This document shows positions 6,929 to 14,503 of a stretch of DNA of 44,973 nt, piece by piece. How positions within the stretch are numbered: the stretch's first letter is position 1; the number at the start of each line of letters is the position of its first letter. The notes beneath the pieces were generated by a model. It was not told where the DNA came from. It did not search any database and saw only the letters and a list, made by a program, of their open reading frames with translations. This DNA is from an uncultured Lachnospiraceae bacterium (lineage in GTDB: Bacteria; Bacillota; Clostridia; Lachnospirales; Lachnospiraceae), in assembly GCA_900317585.1 (NCBI GenBank), contig ONHG01000022.1:1-44973 (forward strand), read 5' to 3'. The position numbers were made by a program, and so were the translations under genes.

Positions 6929-7777
6929 ATGCCGGAAAACAGTAGCTGTAGCAGCGCGGGAAGCTGCACAAAATCAAGCTGCGAGGGCTGTCCATCACAT
7001 AATGGCGGACCACAGAGCTTCCTCGTAGAGCAGAATAAATTTTCAAACATCAAGCATGTAATAGGAGTTGTCAGCGGAAAGGGTGGAGTAGGAAAATCAT
7101 TCGTCACATCCTCACTGGCGGTAAATATGGCAAAGAAGGGCTACAAGGTAGGTATCCTCGATGCCGATATCACAGGACCGTCAATACCAAAGATGTTTGG
7201 CGCACATGACCAGATACTCGGAGACGAAAACGGCCTGATGCATCCGTATGAGACAAAAGAGGGCATCAAGCTCATCTCAGTAAATCTGCTCATGGACAAC
7301 GAGGAGGATCCGGTTATTTGGAGAGGCCCAGTCATTGCCGGAGTAGTAAAACAGTTCTGGAACGAGACAGCATGGGGCGATATAGACTATCTATTCGTTG
7401 ATATGCCACCGGGAACAGGAGATGTACCTCTCACCGTATTCCAGTCCCTCCCGGTAGATGGAATCGTAATCGTCACATCACCGCAGGAGCTTGTCAATAT
7501 GATTGTCAAAAAGGCCTACAACATGGCAGAGGCAATGCATATCACAGTGCTTGGTGTGGTAGAAAACTTCAGCTATCTCAAATGCCCTGACTGCGGCAAG
7601 GAGATAAAGCTTTTTGGAGAGAGCCATATAGACGAGATTGCCAAAGAGCTTTCAGTACCGGTACTTGGCAAGCTGCCACTCGATACATCATATGCAGCTA
7701 TCGCCGATAAGGGTGATTTCTACAGCATAGAAAACGACCACCTCGCAAAAGCAACCGAAGTACTTGAGCGCATTTAA
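6929..7777 (+). CDS. mrp: Mrp/NBP35-family Fe-S cluster carrier P-loop ATPase
   Basis: The 282-residue product has the deviant Walker A SGKGGVGKS (around residue 49), switch motif DADITGPSIPKMFG, and DMPPGTGD (Walker B), all diagnostic of the ApbC/Nbp35/Mrp branch of the MinD superfamily. CPDCG near residue 214 is the CxxC that bridges a labile Fe-S cluster at the dimer interface. The N-terminus is Cys/Ser-rich (CSSAGSCTKSSCEGC), as in many clostridial homologues, and may hold a second cluster. It scaffolds and transfers 4Fe-4S clusters in the cytosol. The ribosome site is AAAAGGAG, and the gene appears monocistronic, ending in a hairpin. Length is typical. Confidence 0.93.
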   Translation: MPENSSCSSAGSCTKSSCEGCPSHNGGPQSFLVEQNKFSNIKHVIGVVSGKGGVGKSFVTSSLAVNMAKKGYKVGILDADITGPSIPKMFGAHDQILGDENGLMHPYETKEGIKLISVNLLMDNEEDPVIWRGPVIAGVVKQFWNETAWGDIDYLFVDMPPGTGDVPLTVFQSLPVDGIVIVTSPQELVNMIVKKAYNMAEAMHITVLGVVENFSYLKCPDCGKEIKLFGESHIDEIAKELSVPVLGKLPLDTSYAAIADKGDFYSIENDHLAKATEVLERI

Positions 7778-7822
7778 ATATTTTGTAACTGTTCAGTATC
7801 TATATAGTTACAATATTTCTTT
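7776..7822 (+). terminator. Hairpin terminator after mrp
   Basis: The stop-codon region (7776-7790) can pair with 7806-7818 (TTGTAACT with AGTTACAA plus flanking A/T pairs), followed by a short T-rich tail. AT-rich and long-looped, but correctly placed. Confidence 0.5.
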
Positions 7823-7828
7823 ATGAAG

Positions 7829-7866
7829 CAGGCATATATATCCGCCGGGTGCGGTATATATGCCTG
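7829..7866. repeat. Long inverted repeat (16-bp stem, one bulge)
   Basis: CAGGCATATATATCCGC (7829-7845) pairs with GCGGTATATATGCCTG (7851-7866) with a single bulged T and a 5-nt loop. There is no T run, so it may act as a bidirectional transcription block or mRNA 3'-end stabiliser rather than as a classical terminator. Confidence 0.6.
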
Positions 7867-7869
7867 TAT

Positions 7870-7978
7870 TTAATAGAAAACCTTTAAGCATAATTCGTAC
7901 AGAATCTTAATCGCATAGCGTAGCTCACGGGTATGTGGCCTGCGGCACCTGAATCCGCGGCATTTGCCCTGCACTATT
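7870..7978. other. GC-rich intergenic block
   Basis: Within an AT-rich 480-base intergenic gap this segment is clearly richer in G and C. On the minus strand it can be read as a short open frame (7870-7975) rich in Arg and Cys with no ribosome site. The composition suggests a dispersed repeat or structured RNA rather than a gene. The rest of the gap (7980-8180) is AT-rich, and I see nothing else in it apart from the promoter listed next. Confidence 0.3.
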
Positions 7979-8182
7979 AAATATTAAACTTTCTTTAAAT
8001 ATGCGATTTCCCTATTTACATTTCGTTCCTTTGGCTTATAATCATATTACCCACGTATTAAACAATAGTTTTCATACTCAAAATTTACGAAAACAACCAA
8101 AATAGGGAAAAAGAGTTAATTATATTATCAATATTTACCCAAAAACAATAATTTTAACGTCAATTTTTATAAAAAAATGCCC

Positions 8183-8211
8183 TTGTTTTTGTGCATATTT
8201 TTGTCTATATT
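8183..8211 (+). promoter_or_regulatory. Promoter of the LTA-synthase-like gene
   Basis: TTGTTT (8183-8188), 17-bp spacer, TATATT (8206-8211), 48 bases before the start codon. Four of six and five of six consensus matches. AT-rich sequence upstream could act as an UP element. Confidence 0.45.
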
Positions 8212-8258
8212 ATCATGTAGTAAAGAGAAGGTAAAAGAAAGGAAAATAGGAGGAAAAT

Positions 8259-10388
8259 ATGAAGAAAATATTTGATGTATTGAATGTCATTAAACAAAAG
8301 CTCTTTGTAAAGAAAGACAAGATTCATTCAGAAAAATATTATCGCAGAATTGATTTTTTAAATAAATATTCGCTTTTATTCCATGCAATCATAGCGATGG
8401 CTATCGTATTTATAGTGGAGATTATCTCGCGCAGGAGCTTTATCTCTGCATGTAAGTTCGTAGATGCACATACACTTGCGTTCATGTACAACTCATTTTT
8501 AGTGTTTGTATCATTTTCACTTGTGTATCTGTTCAGGCGCAGGGCTTTTGCAAGGGTAATAATTACAGGCTTTTGGACTATCCTCGGAATCATCAACGGC
8601 TGTGTGCTTTCAAACCGTGTCACACCGTTTGGTTATACTGATTTAAAGTGTATTCCGGAGCTTTTAGCCATGAACAATACCAGCTATTTCACAGCGCAGC
8701 AAGCTACAATAGTTGTATTTGGACTTGGTGCATTTGCACTGTTTCTTGTGGCACTTTTTATCAAGGGACCTAAATATACAGGAAAAATCCGTTATGCAGG
8801 CATTTCAGTGGCATTTTTAGCACTCCTTTTCGTGGCAATCCCTGTCACAACCAATGTGGCACAGAATACCAATGTGGTTGCCAGCTACTATTCAAACATC
8901 GCCCAGGGCTATGATGATTATGGCTTTGTATACTCATTCTCATCTACCGTAGTGGACCGTGGAATGAAAAAGCCGGAGGGCTACAATAAGCAGAATGTGG
9001 AAGATGTAGAGCAGAAGGTCAATTCTCAGAAGCAGACCACCACAGTGGACGGAAAGACCGGTCCAAACATCATCTGTGTGCTTTTAGAGTCATTCTGTGA
9101 CCCGGACGAGATTAATTTCCTTCAGGTGAATGAGGATCCTATTCCTACATTCCATGAGCTTGAGAAAAACTATTCAAGCGGATATCTGACTGTACCTGTA
9201 GTCGGAGCAGGAACTGCTAACACAGAGTTTGAGATGCTTACAGGACTCAGCATGCAGTATTTCGGTACAGGAGAGTATCCATACAAGACTATCTTAAAGC
9301 AGACAGATTGCGAGAGCATTGCCTCTGATTTATCTAATATTGGATATGCAACACATGTAGTGCACAACAACGGCGGTAATTTCTACAGCCGTACCAATGC
9401 ATTTTCACAGATGGGCTTTGACACCTTTACAAGCAAGGAGCTCATGAATATCACAGAGTACACTCCAAACGGAAGCTGGCCTACAGATGATATTCTCGTC
9501 AGCGAGACAATGAAGACCTTTGATGCTACACCGGATCAGTCTGATTTTACTTATATCATCACAGTTGGTACTCACGGTGACTATCCAAAGGAGCCTGTTA
9601 TTGAAAATCCTACATACACCGTATCAGGTGTTGAGGACGAGGGCATGAAAAATGCCTGGACATATTATGTGAACCAGCTCAACGAGGCTGACCGCTTCAT
9701 CAAGGAGCTCACAGATGAGCTTTCTAAGAGAGATGAGGACACCATCGTTGTTATGTTTGGCGATCACCTCCCTACAATGGGACTTCAGAATTCTGATATG
9801 AAGTCAGGTGATATCTACAAGACAAAGTACATCACATGGAACAACATGGGACTGCCAAAGGAGGATGCTGACCTTTATGCTTACCAGCTTCTTGCCCAGA
9901 CTACAGACACTGTAGGTATCCATGAGGGAACTATCATGAACTATCATCAGACTCAGATGAACAGTACAGATGAGGCATCATATCAGGATGGACTTGACCT
10001 GTTACAGTACGATATCCTTTATGGAAAGCGCTACTGCTACAACGGCACAGATTTATATCCGGCTTCAGATCTTGTCATGGGAATTGACAAGGTGGACATC
10101 ACAAATGTGTCTGATTCATCGACCGGTGATACAGTATATATTTACGGTCACAACTTTACCAACTGGAGTAAGGTTTATATCAACGACTCCAAGGTGGCTT
10201 CGACTTATCTCTCAGCAGGTGTGCTTGCTATCAAGAAGGAAGACATCAGTGATGGTGATGAGATAACTGTGTGCCAGGTTGGATCTAGTGATACTATTTT
10301 CAGAAAGTCTGAGAATGCGTATACATATGTGGATCCTGCCGTGGAGCACGACAGTACAGAAACTGAAAATCCGACAGAGACAGAGTAA
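8259..10388 (+). CDS. LTA synthase family phosphoglycerol transferase with C-terminal TIG-like domain
   Basis: The ATG follows TAGGAGG. The 709-residue product has five N-terminal membrane helices (about residues 38-200), then an extracellular sulfatase-fold domain. Key residues of LtaS-type enzymes are visible: metal-binding Glu in CVLLESFCDP (about E277), the nucleophile region AGTANTEFEML (probably T319), HNNGGNFYSR, VGTHGDYP and GDHLP (501-505). Such enzymes transfer glycerol phosphate from phosphatidylglycerol onto a glycolipid anchor or wall glycan. Beyond the usual length there is an Ig/IPT-TIG-like beta domain at about 613-690 (TVYIYGHNFTNWSKVYI), which may bind the polymer or wall, and an acidic Thr/Glu tail. 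An 83-bp internal piece is duplicated 2.3 kb downstream. Confidence 0.9.
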   Translation: MKKIFDVLNVIKQKLFVKKDKIHSEKYYRRIDFLNKYSLLFHAIIAMAIVFIVEIISRRSFISACKFVDAHTLAFMYNSFLVFVSFSLVYLFRRRAFARVIITGFWTILGIINGCVLSNRVTPFGYTDLKCIPELLAMNNTSYFTAQQATIVVFGLGAFALFLVALFIKGPKYTGKIRYAGISVAFLALLFVAIPVTTNVAQNTNVVASYYSNIAQGYDDYGFVYSFSSTVVDRGMKKPEGYNKQNVEDVEQKVNSQKQTTTVDGKTGPNIICVLLESFCDPDEINFLQVNEDPIPTFHELEKNYSSGYLTVPVVGAGTANTEFEMLTGLSMQYFGTGEYPYKTILKQTDCESIASDLSNIGYATHVVHNNGGNFYSRTNAFSQMGFDTFTSKELMNITEYTPNGSWPTDDILVSETMKTFDATPDQSDFTYIITVGTHGDYPKEPVIENPTYTVSGVEDEGMKNAWTYYVNQLNEADRFIKELTDELSKRDEDTIVVMFGDHLPTMGLQNSDMKSGDIYKTKYITWNNMGLPKEDADLYAYQLLAQTTDTVGIHEGTIMNYHQTQMNSTDEASYQDGLDLLQYDILYGKRYCYNGTDLYPASDLVMGIDKVDITNVSDSSTGDTVYIYGHNFTNWSKVYINDSKVASTYLSAGVLAIKKEDISDGDEITVCQVGSSDTIFRKSENAYTYVDPAVEHDSTETENPTETE
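10055..10137 (+). repeat. 83-bp direct repeat, parental copy inside the LTA-synthase gene
   Basis: Bases 10055-10137 recur at 12347-12429 with one mismatch. This copy encodes the junction of the enzymatic part with the TIG-like domain in an intact gene, so it is the source. Confidence 0.95.
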
Positions 10389-10397
10389 AAGTAAAGA

Positions 10398-10433
10398 GCA
10401 GGGAACACATTTATAACGTGTTCTCGGCTTTTC
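10398..10433 (+). terminator. Probable terminator of the LTA-synthase-like gene
   Basis: GGGAACAC (10401-10408) pairs with GTGTTCTC (10418-10425) around a 9-nt loop, allowing one G-T pair, followed by a GGCTTTTCT tail with only a short T run. Confidence 0.5.
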
Positions 10434-10535
10434 TAATGATACTTGTGGCATACAGCTATAATGGGTAAAAGTTTATAATTGGCTATATTCAGTAGAAAAA
10501 ACAGATGCTAATATTGTAGGAAGGAGATAGTTATT

Positions 10536-11633
10536 ATGAAAAAACTTAAACTTATTATTGTATTGGTATTATCCATGATATTCTTTTTTAATCAAACGAC
10601 TTCGGTTTATGCTAGTTCAGGTTCCACAATGACAAGTGAACAGGTTGATACTTTGTTTAATGGAATTGAGAGTATTACTATGCAATTAGAAAATATTGGA
10701 TTATCAGATCAGGATATTAGTGATATCTTTCATCTAAAACCTAGAGAAGAGGAATTTTATACAGAAACAAGTATGCAGACTATTCCCTATTCAGGTAAAT
10801 TTGTTAATGAGGATAGTGTTCACAATAATAATATAATTAGGTATAGTAATCAAAGGGGAAATGCACCTGGTTCCAATCAAGAACAAAGAAAACGAATAGA
10901 AAACGTGTACTCGGTTGCTTTACAATACTACAAAACTAATTTTTATGAAGGAAAGAAATCAAATGGAGCTGATTTTGGCAATTATTTAACATATTTATAC
11001 ATATCACATTATATTGATGGTCCAGGAAGGACACCTACAGAGTCTGATTTTCCATTTATTATTTCTAGTAGTGATGTAAGTGCGTATGATACTTTTTTAA
11101 GAACATCTAATCTGTCTGAATGGGCAACTGAGATGACAAATCTGGGAGTGAATTTGTATTCAGATTATGATTATGTTAAGTCACTAAATGCAATTAATAC
11201 TGTAGACCAAACAATCAAAGATAAGATGCAACAAATAAGTATGTTGCTGTATGATACAAATGAGACAAGGAAAGCTGTGGAATCAATTGCTCCCATAGTG
11301 AAAAATAGTATTGTGGAAAAGTATGCAACAGCAAACTCTGATAAAGAATTAACTGATGAAACATTAGTCTATGTGGAAAGTCAGTTACAGAAATTAGATT
11401 TTTATAAAAACTATGATAAGAACGTATGTAGTTCAATTACGAGTATATTGGCGAGCACTTTTATTAGTGCAATATGCAATAGTGTATCTTTAATAGGTAT
11501 TGGTGTATCAGTAATACCCTTATTTGTATATGATTATACTGGATTAATTCAAGGTGCAGTCCTTGTGAATTTGCAGTACTCGTTTAGTGGTAGATATGCA
11601 ATACGGACAGATATTTATATAGAAAATATGTAA
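10536..11633 (+). CDS. Secreted hypothetical protein (365 residues)
   Basis: ATG 10536 has GGAAGGAG nine bases upstream. The N-terminus is a clear Sec signal peptide (MKKLKLIIVLVLSMIFFF, cleavage probably after VYA). The mature part is polar, with a Ser/Asn/Asp-rich middle and no repeats. A hydrophobic segment lies at about residues 305-340 (ASTFISAICNSVSLIGIGVSV), followed by a beta-like tail. I recognise no domain or catalytic motif. The hydrophobic C-terminal segment could be a membrane anchor or pore-like helix. Base composition is more AT-rich than in the flanking housekeeping genes. The gene lies between the two copies of the 83-bp repeat and is followed nine bases later by a membrane protein, so the pair is probably an acquired effector/partner or immunity unit. 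Two TATAAT hexamers occur upstream (10457 and 10474) but without convincing -35 boxes. Confidence 0.65.
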   Translation: MKKLKLIIVLVLSMIFFFNQTTSVYASSGSTMTSEQVDTLFNGIESITMQLENIGLSDQDISDIFHLKPREEEFYTETSMQTIPYSGKFVNEDSVHNNNIIRYSNQRGNAPGSNQEQRKRIENVYSVALQYYKTNFYEGKKSNGADFGNYLTYLYISHYIDGPGRTPTESDFPFIISSSDVSAYDTFLRTSNLSEWATEMTNLGVNLYSDYDYVKSLNAINTVDQTIKDKMQQISMLLYDTNETRKAVESIAPIVKNSIVEKYATANSDKELTDETLVYVESQLQKLDFYKNYDKNVCSSITSILASTFISAICNSVSLIGIGVSVIPLFVYDYTGLIQGAVLVNLQYSFSGRYAIRTDIYIENM

Positions 11634-11642
11634 TAATCTAAT

Positions 11643-12182
11643 ATGAACATGAACGAGAATAAATTTAGTAAAAAGATAATTCTAGCATGGAATATTTATT
11701 TGGCATTTTTGACACCTACTATTGTTTTGATGTATGCAGTTTGGAACATAGAGTCTGATTCTTATCTAACTAAGGGAATGGCGTCAGGATTGACATTTGG
11801 CTTGATTATTGCTTTTTTTCCATTGGTAATATTTGGAATTAACTGGAGAATGGGAAGTTATTTTACTATAATTACACAATTTGTGTGGTTTTTTATCTTT
11901 TCAAAATTGTTGTCATTCTTTTTTCAAAAGGAATCATATGCACCTATAGTTTATTATTGCGGACTCGTTATTGATGTTACAGCATTATTATGGTGTATAA
12001 TTATTAAAGTGTACAAACCATTGGAAAATGAAATTTATAGATACCCATGGGGGACGTGGATGGTTCCACATTATGATGATAGCAAGATTGACAAGATATT
12101 AATGGAAATCTATGTGATTTGTTCGATAATTGCAGGGATTTTGGGATTTTGTGTTGATAATTATGAATATTTTTCATCGTAA
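11643..12182 (+). CDS. Membrane protein of unknown function (179 residues)
   Basis: Nine bases separate it from the secreted protein gene, and it lacks a good ribosome site, so it is probably translated by coupling. There are about five membrane helices: near residues 12-32, 45-65, 70-92, 98-118 and 150-172. Between the last two is a cytosolic or extracellular loop (YRYPWGTWMVPHYDD). I recognise no family. Position and AT-rich composition suggest it works with the preceding secreted protein, possibly as immunity or a membrane partner; this is inference only. A strong terminator follows. Confidence 0.6.
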   Translation: MNMNENKFSKKIILAWNIYLAFLTPTIVLMYAVWNIESDSYLTKGMASGLTFGLIIAFFPLVIFGINWRMGSYFTIITQFVWFFIFSKLLSFFFQKESYAPIVYYCGLVIDVTALLWCIIIKVYKPLENEIYRYPWGTWMVPHYDDSKIDKILMEIYVICSIIAGILGFCVDNYEYFSS

Positions 12183-12187
12183 AAAAC

Positions 12188-12236
12188 AGAGTAGGGCTAA
12201 TCATCCTCTAATGATTAGGTTCCTACTCTATTTTTA
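12188..12236 (+). terminator. Strong rho-independent terminator
   Basis: A two-part stem, AGAGTAGG (12188-12195) with CCTACTCT (12222-12229) and inner CTAATCAT (12197-12204) with ATGATTAG (12211-12218), then ATTTTT. It ends the secreted/membrane protein pair. Confidence 0.9.
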
Positions 12237-12282
12237 AATTTTAGTATAAATCAATAGCTATGCGTATAATCAGTCTATGAAT

Positions 12283-12360
12283 TTATGCCTCAGCCATGAT
12301 GATCTCAGTGGCATCAAGTATGAGCTGTGAAGCTTTCATGTGAAGCATATCCGGCTTCAG
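12283..12360 (-). pseudogene. C-terminal remnant of a small-protein gene related to the one at 17788
   Basis: On the minus strand, 25 codons read LKPDMLH, then MKASQLILDATEIIMAEA and a stop. The intact gene at 17788-17979 ends LKPDLLR, then MKASQLIIDAAEIIMEESGK, so this is a clear homologue of its last third. The frame is cut at 12360, where the sequence switches to the duplicated LTA-synthase fragment. The switch occurs across a shared 14-base stretch (12347-12360) that fits both genes. Confidence 0.8.
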
Positions 12361-12429
12361 ATCTTGTCATGGGAATTGACAAGGTGGACATCACAAGTGT
12401 GTCTGATTCATCGACCGGTGATACAGTAT
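12347..12429 (+). repeat. 83-bp direct repeat, duplicated fragment of the LTA-synthase gene
   Basis: 82 of 83 bases match 10055-10137; the difference is at 12400 (G for A). This copy is out of any gene. It lies at the end of the segment holding the secreted and membrane proteins and fuses to the small-protein remnant. Confidence 0.95.
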
Positions 12430-12639
12430 CTGGGCAGCTTTACTCTTGTAAAGTATAGGTATGGTGTTTCTTAAGATATAATTAATGGGTTGAAAATTGT
12501 GTATATTGATGATACAATTTCTACGGTTAAGAGTTTGGTAGGATTTACGGACGTGACAGATATCTGCAGGCCGGTGATGTATACCGAATTTAATACTTTA
12601 ATTGTAGAAATTAAGAATCTAAGTATGGAGGTGAATTTC

Positions 12640-12777
12640 ATGGACAGTAGTGATGGTCTTGGGCGAAGTAAGAACAACATCGGTGCTGATATACAAGTGA
12701 GTATTGTATTGGCAGGCATAGTGGATTCTGTCCGTGGAAGGATTCATCACCGGACAGCTTTTAGTGGTACAGTGTAG
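12640..12777 (+). CDS. Possible small protein (45 residues), doubtful
   Basis: ATG 12640 is preceded by GGAGGTG (12627-12633) at good spacing, and the frame runs 45 codons (MDSSDGLGRSKNNIGADIQ... ending AFSGTV). The frame stays open upstream to 12490, but without a recognisable start. There is no similarity I can name and the region is otherwise scrambled, so this may be gene debris. The surrounding stretch 12430-12639 holds only a small hairpin-like CTTTAC/GTAAAG and nothing else I recognise. Confidence 0.25.
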   Translation: MDSSDGLGRSKNNIGADIQVSIVLAGIVDSVRGRIHHRTAFSGTV

Positions 12778-12851
12778 GCATATTAAGGAATATCGGCTTA
12801 CGCCGTGCTGTATTTTGCTGTGCACAAATGCATACTTGTTTATATATCAGG

Positions 12852-12871
12852 GCACCGTGAGGTGCTTTTTT
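12852..12871 (+). terminator. Short rho-independent terminator upstream of mgtE
   Basis: GCACC (12852-12856), loop GTGA, GGTGC (12861-12865) and six Ts. It lies 140 bases before mgtE. It may end the debris region or act as a leader terminator for mgtE. I looked for M-box conserved segments and did not find them. Confidence 0.65.
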
Positions 12872-13010
12872 CGTGCGCAAATTTATAGAGTGCACGGGTT
12901 TCGTCCTTTCTATCATGGAGTGATTTTTATGCTTCAAAATCCAATGATTTTGGAGACCCGCATATAGTTTTTTATGCGGAAAATGCTATCGGAAATGAGA
13001 AAGGAGAGAA

Positions 13011-14381
13011 ATGGAGATGAATACAAAGAAATACGAAGAGCTTCTTGTTCTATTGAGAAGCCACAAAACGGATAAGGAAATTCTGGAGGTTTTGTCAGAT
13101 TATCATGAGAATGATATTGCTGATATGCTTGCAGGAATGAACGAGAAGGAGCGCAAACGTCTTTACAGGCTCCTTGGAACACAGCGGACAGCGGAGATTT
13201 TTGCATATCTTGATGAGCCGCAGGTATATTTTGATGAGCTGTCTGTGGAGCAGGCTGCCAGGGTAGTATCGCTGATGGATTCGGATGATGCTGTCGATTT
13301 ACTTGAAAATCTGGAGGATGAGGACAAGAAGGAGATTGTAGAGCATCTGGATGAGGAAGCGGAAAAGGATGTCAGGATGCTTCTGTCATATGACGATGAT
13401 GAAATCGGCAGCTATATGACAACCAACTACATCTGTATTCCGGGCGGCTTGACAGTGAAGCAGGCTATGAGCCAGCTCGTGAGGCAGGCGGGCGAAAACG
13501 ACAATATCATGACTATATATGTAGTTGATTCAGATGAATGCTTTGCGGGAGCTATTGATTTAAAGGATTTAATCACAGCCAGGGAGGGCATGAATCTGGA
13601 AAGCATTATAGCCCATTCATATCCATATGTGCTAGACCATGAGAAAATCGATGATTGTATCGACACAATCAAGGACTACGCTGAGGATTCAATTCCGGTG
13701 CTCTCAAAGGATAAGCATATCCTCGGTGTTATCACATCTGATGATATTGTAGAGATGGTAGACAATGAGATGGGTGAGGACTATGCAAAGCTCGCCGGAC
13801 TGACCGCAGAGGAGGATTTGAAGGAGACCACTCTGCAGAGCATGAAAAAGAGAATGCCATGGCTTATCATCCTGCTTTTTTTGGGAATGATAGTGTCTTC
13901 CGTAGTCGGAATATTTGAGAATGTGGTAGCGGCTTTACCGATAGTCATCTGCTTCCAGTCGCTGGTGCTTGACATGGCAGGAAACGTAGGAACACAGTCA
14001 CTGGCTGTCACAATCAGAGTACTCATGGATGAGAATTTAAGCGGTAAGCAGAAGCTTTTGCTTGTAGTAAAAGAGGTAAGAATAGGCCTTGTAAATGGTG
14101 GCTTGCTTGGAATAATGGCACTTGTATTTCTGGGAATATATGTGCATCTGTTCAAGGGCTACACATGGCTTGGAGCATTTGCGGTATCAGGCTGTGTAGG
14201 AGTTTCACTGCTTGTGGCAATGGCAATTTCAAGCCTTGTGGGCACAGTGATTCCGATGTTTTTCCACAAGATAAAGATTGACCCGGCGGTTGCGTCAGGC
14301 CCGCTTATTACGACGGTGAATGATCTGGTGGCAGTTGTGACCTATTATGGACTGGCATTTCTTTTCCTGATTGAGTTGTAA
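13011..14381 (+). CDS. mgtE: MgtE magnesium transporter
   Basis: The ATG at 13011 follows AAGGAG; ATG 13017 is an alternative. The 456-residue protein has the full MgtE plan. An acidic N domain of helical repeats fills residues 1-130 (AYLDEPQ, DDAVDLLENLEDEDKKEIVEHL). Two CBS domains follow at about 135-255, beginning GSYMTTNYICIP and ending ILGVITSDDIVEMVDNE. Five membrane helices occupy 285-456. The pore signature is present: LDMAGNVGTQSLAVTIR after the second helix, and ITTVNDLVAVVTYY near the end with the conserved channel Asp. It is a dimeric Mg2+ channel whose cytosolic domains close when intracellular Mg2+ is high, so gating is largely post-translational. Length and order are normal. 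Confidence 0.95.
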   Translation: MEMNTKKYEELLVLLRSHKTDKEILEVLSDYHENDIADMLAGMNEKERKRLYRLLGTQRTAEIFAYLDEPQVYFDELSVEQAARVVSLMDSDDAVDLLENLEDEDKKEIVEHLDEEAEKDVRMLLSYDDDEIGSYMTTNYICIPGGLTVKQAMSQLVRQAGENDNIMTIYVVDSDECFAGAIDLKDLITAREGMNLESIIAHSYPYVLDHEKIDDCIDTIKDYAEDSIPVLSKDKHILGVITSDDIVEMVDNEMGEDYAKLAGLTAEEDLKETTLQSMKKRMPWLIILLFLGMIVSSVVGIFENVVAALPIVICFQSLVLDMAGNVGTQSLAVTIRVLMDENLSGKQKLLLVVKEVRIGLVNGGLLGIMALVFLGIYVHLFKGYTWLGAFAVSGCVGVSLLVAMAISSLVGTVIPMFFHKIKIDPAVASGPLITTVNDLVAVVTYYGLAFLFLIEL

Positions 14382-14416
14382 TATTGGTCGTAGTACATAA
14401 ACATTTAGAATATATC

Positions 14417-14470
14417 TTGACAAGGGTGTGCATATACTGTATATATTTATATATACAGTATATGCACACC
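14417..14470 (+). promoter_or_regulatory. Promoter overlapped by a 46-bp palindromic operator
   Basis: TTGACA (14417-14422), 17-bp spacer and TATATA (14440-14445) form the promoter of the ABC operon. Bases 14425-14470 are a nearly perfect palindrome in which 22 of 23 pairs match; each arm runs GGTGTGCATATACTG and on to an A/T-only centre. The palindrome starts just after the -35 box and covers the -10 and start site. The YtrA-type GntR regulator encoded third in the operon is the likely ligand. The length suggests two overlapping dimer sites or a cruciform-capable operator. Confidence 0.8.
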
Positions 14471-14503
14471 TATTTTAATTGTGGGAAAGCAAAGGAGAGA
14501 GTT

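Noticed and set aside
12734-12967. Open frame of 77 codons between the debris and mgtE
   Set aside because: No ribosome site, it runs through a terminator hairpin, and the product has no gene-like character.
12430-13010. Possible M-box (magnesium) riboswitch ahead of mgtE
   Set aside because: The position is right and there is a terminator hairpin, but none of the conserved M-box helices or loops can be found by eye; most of the stretch is debris.
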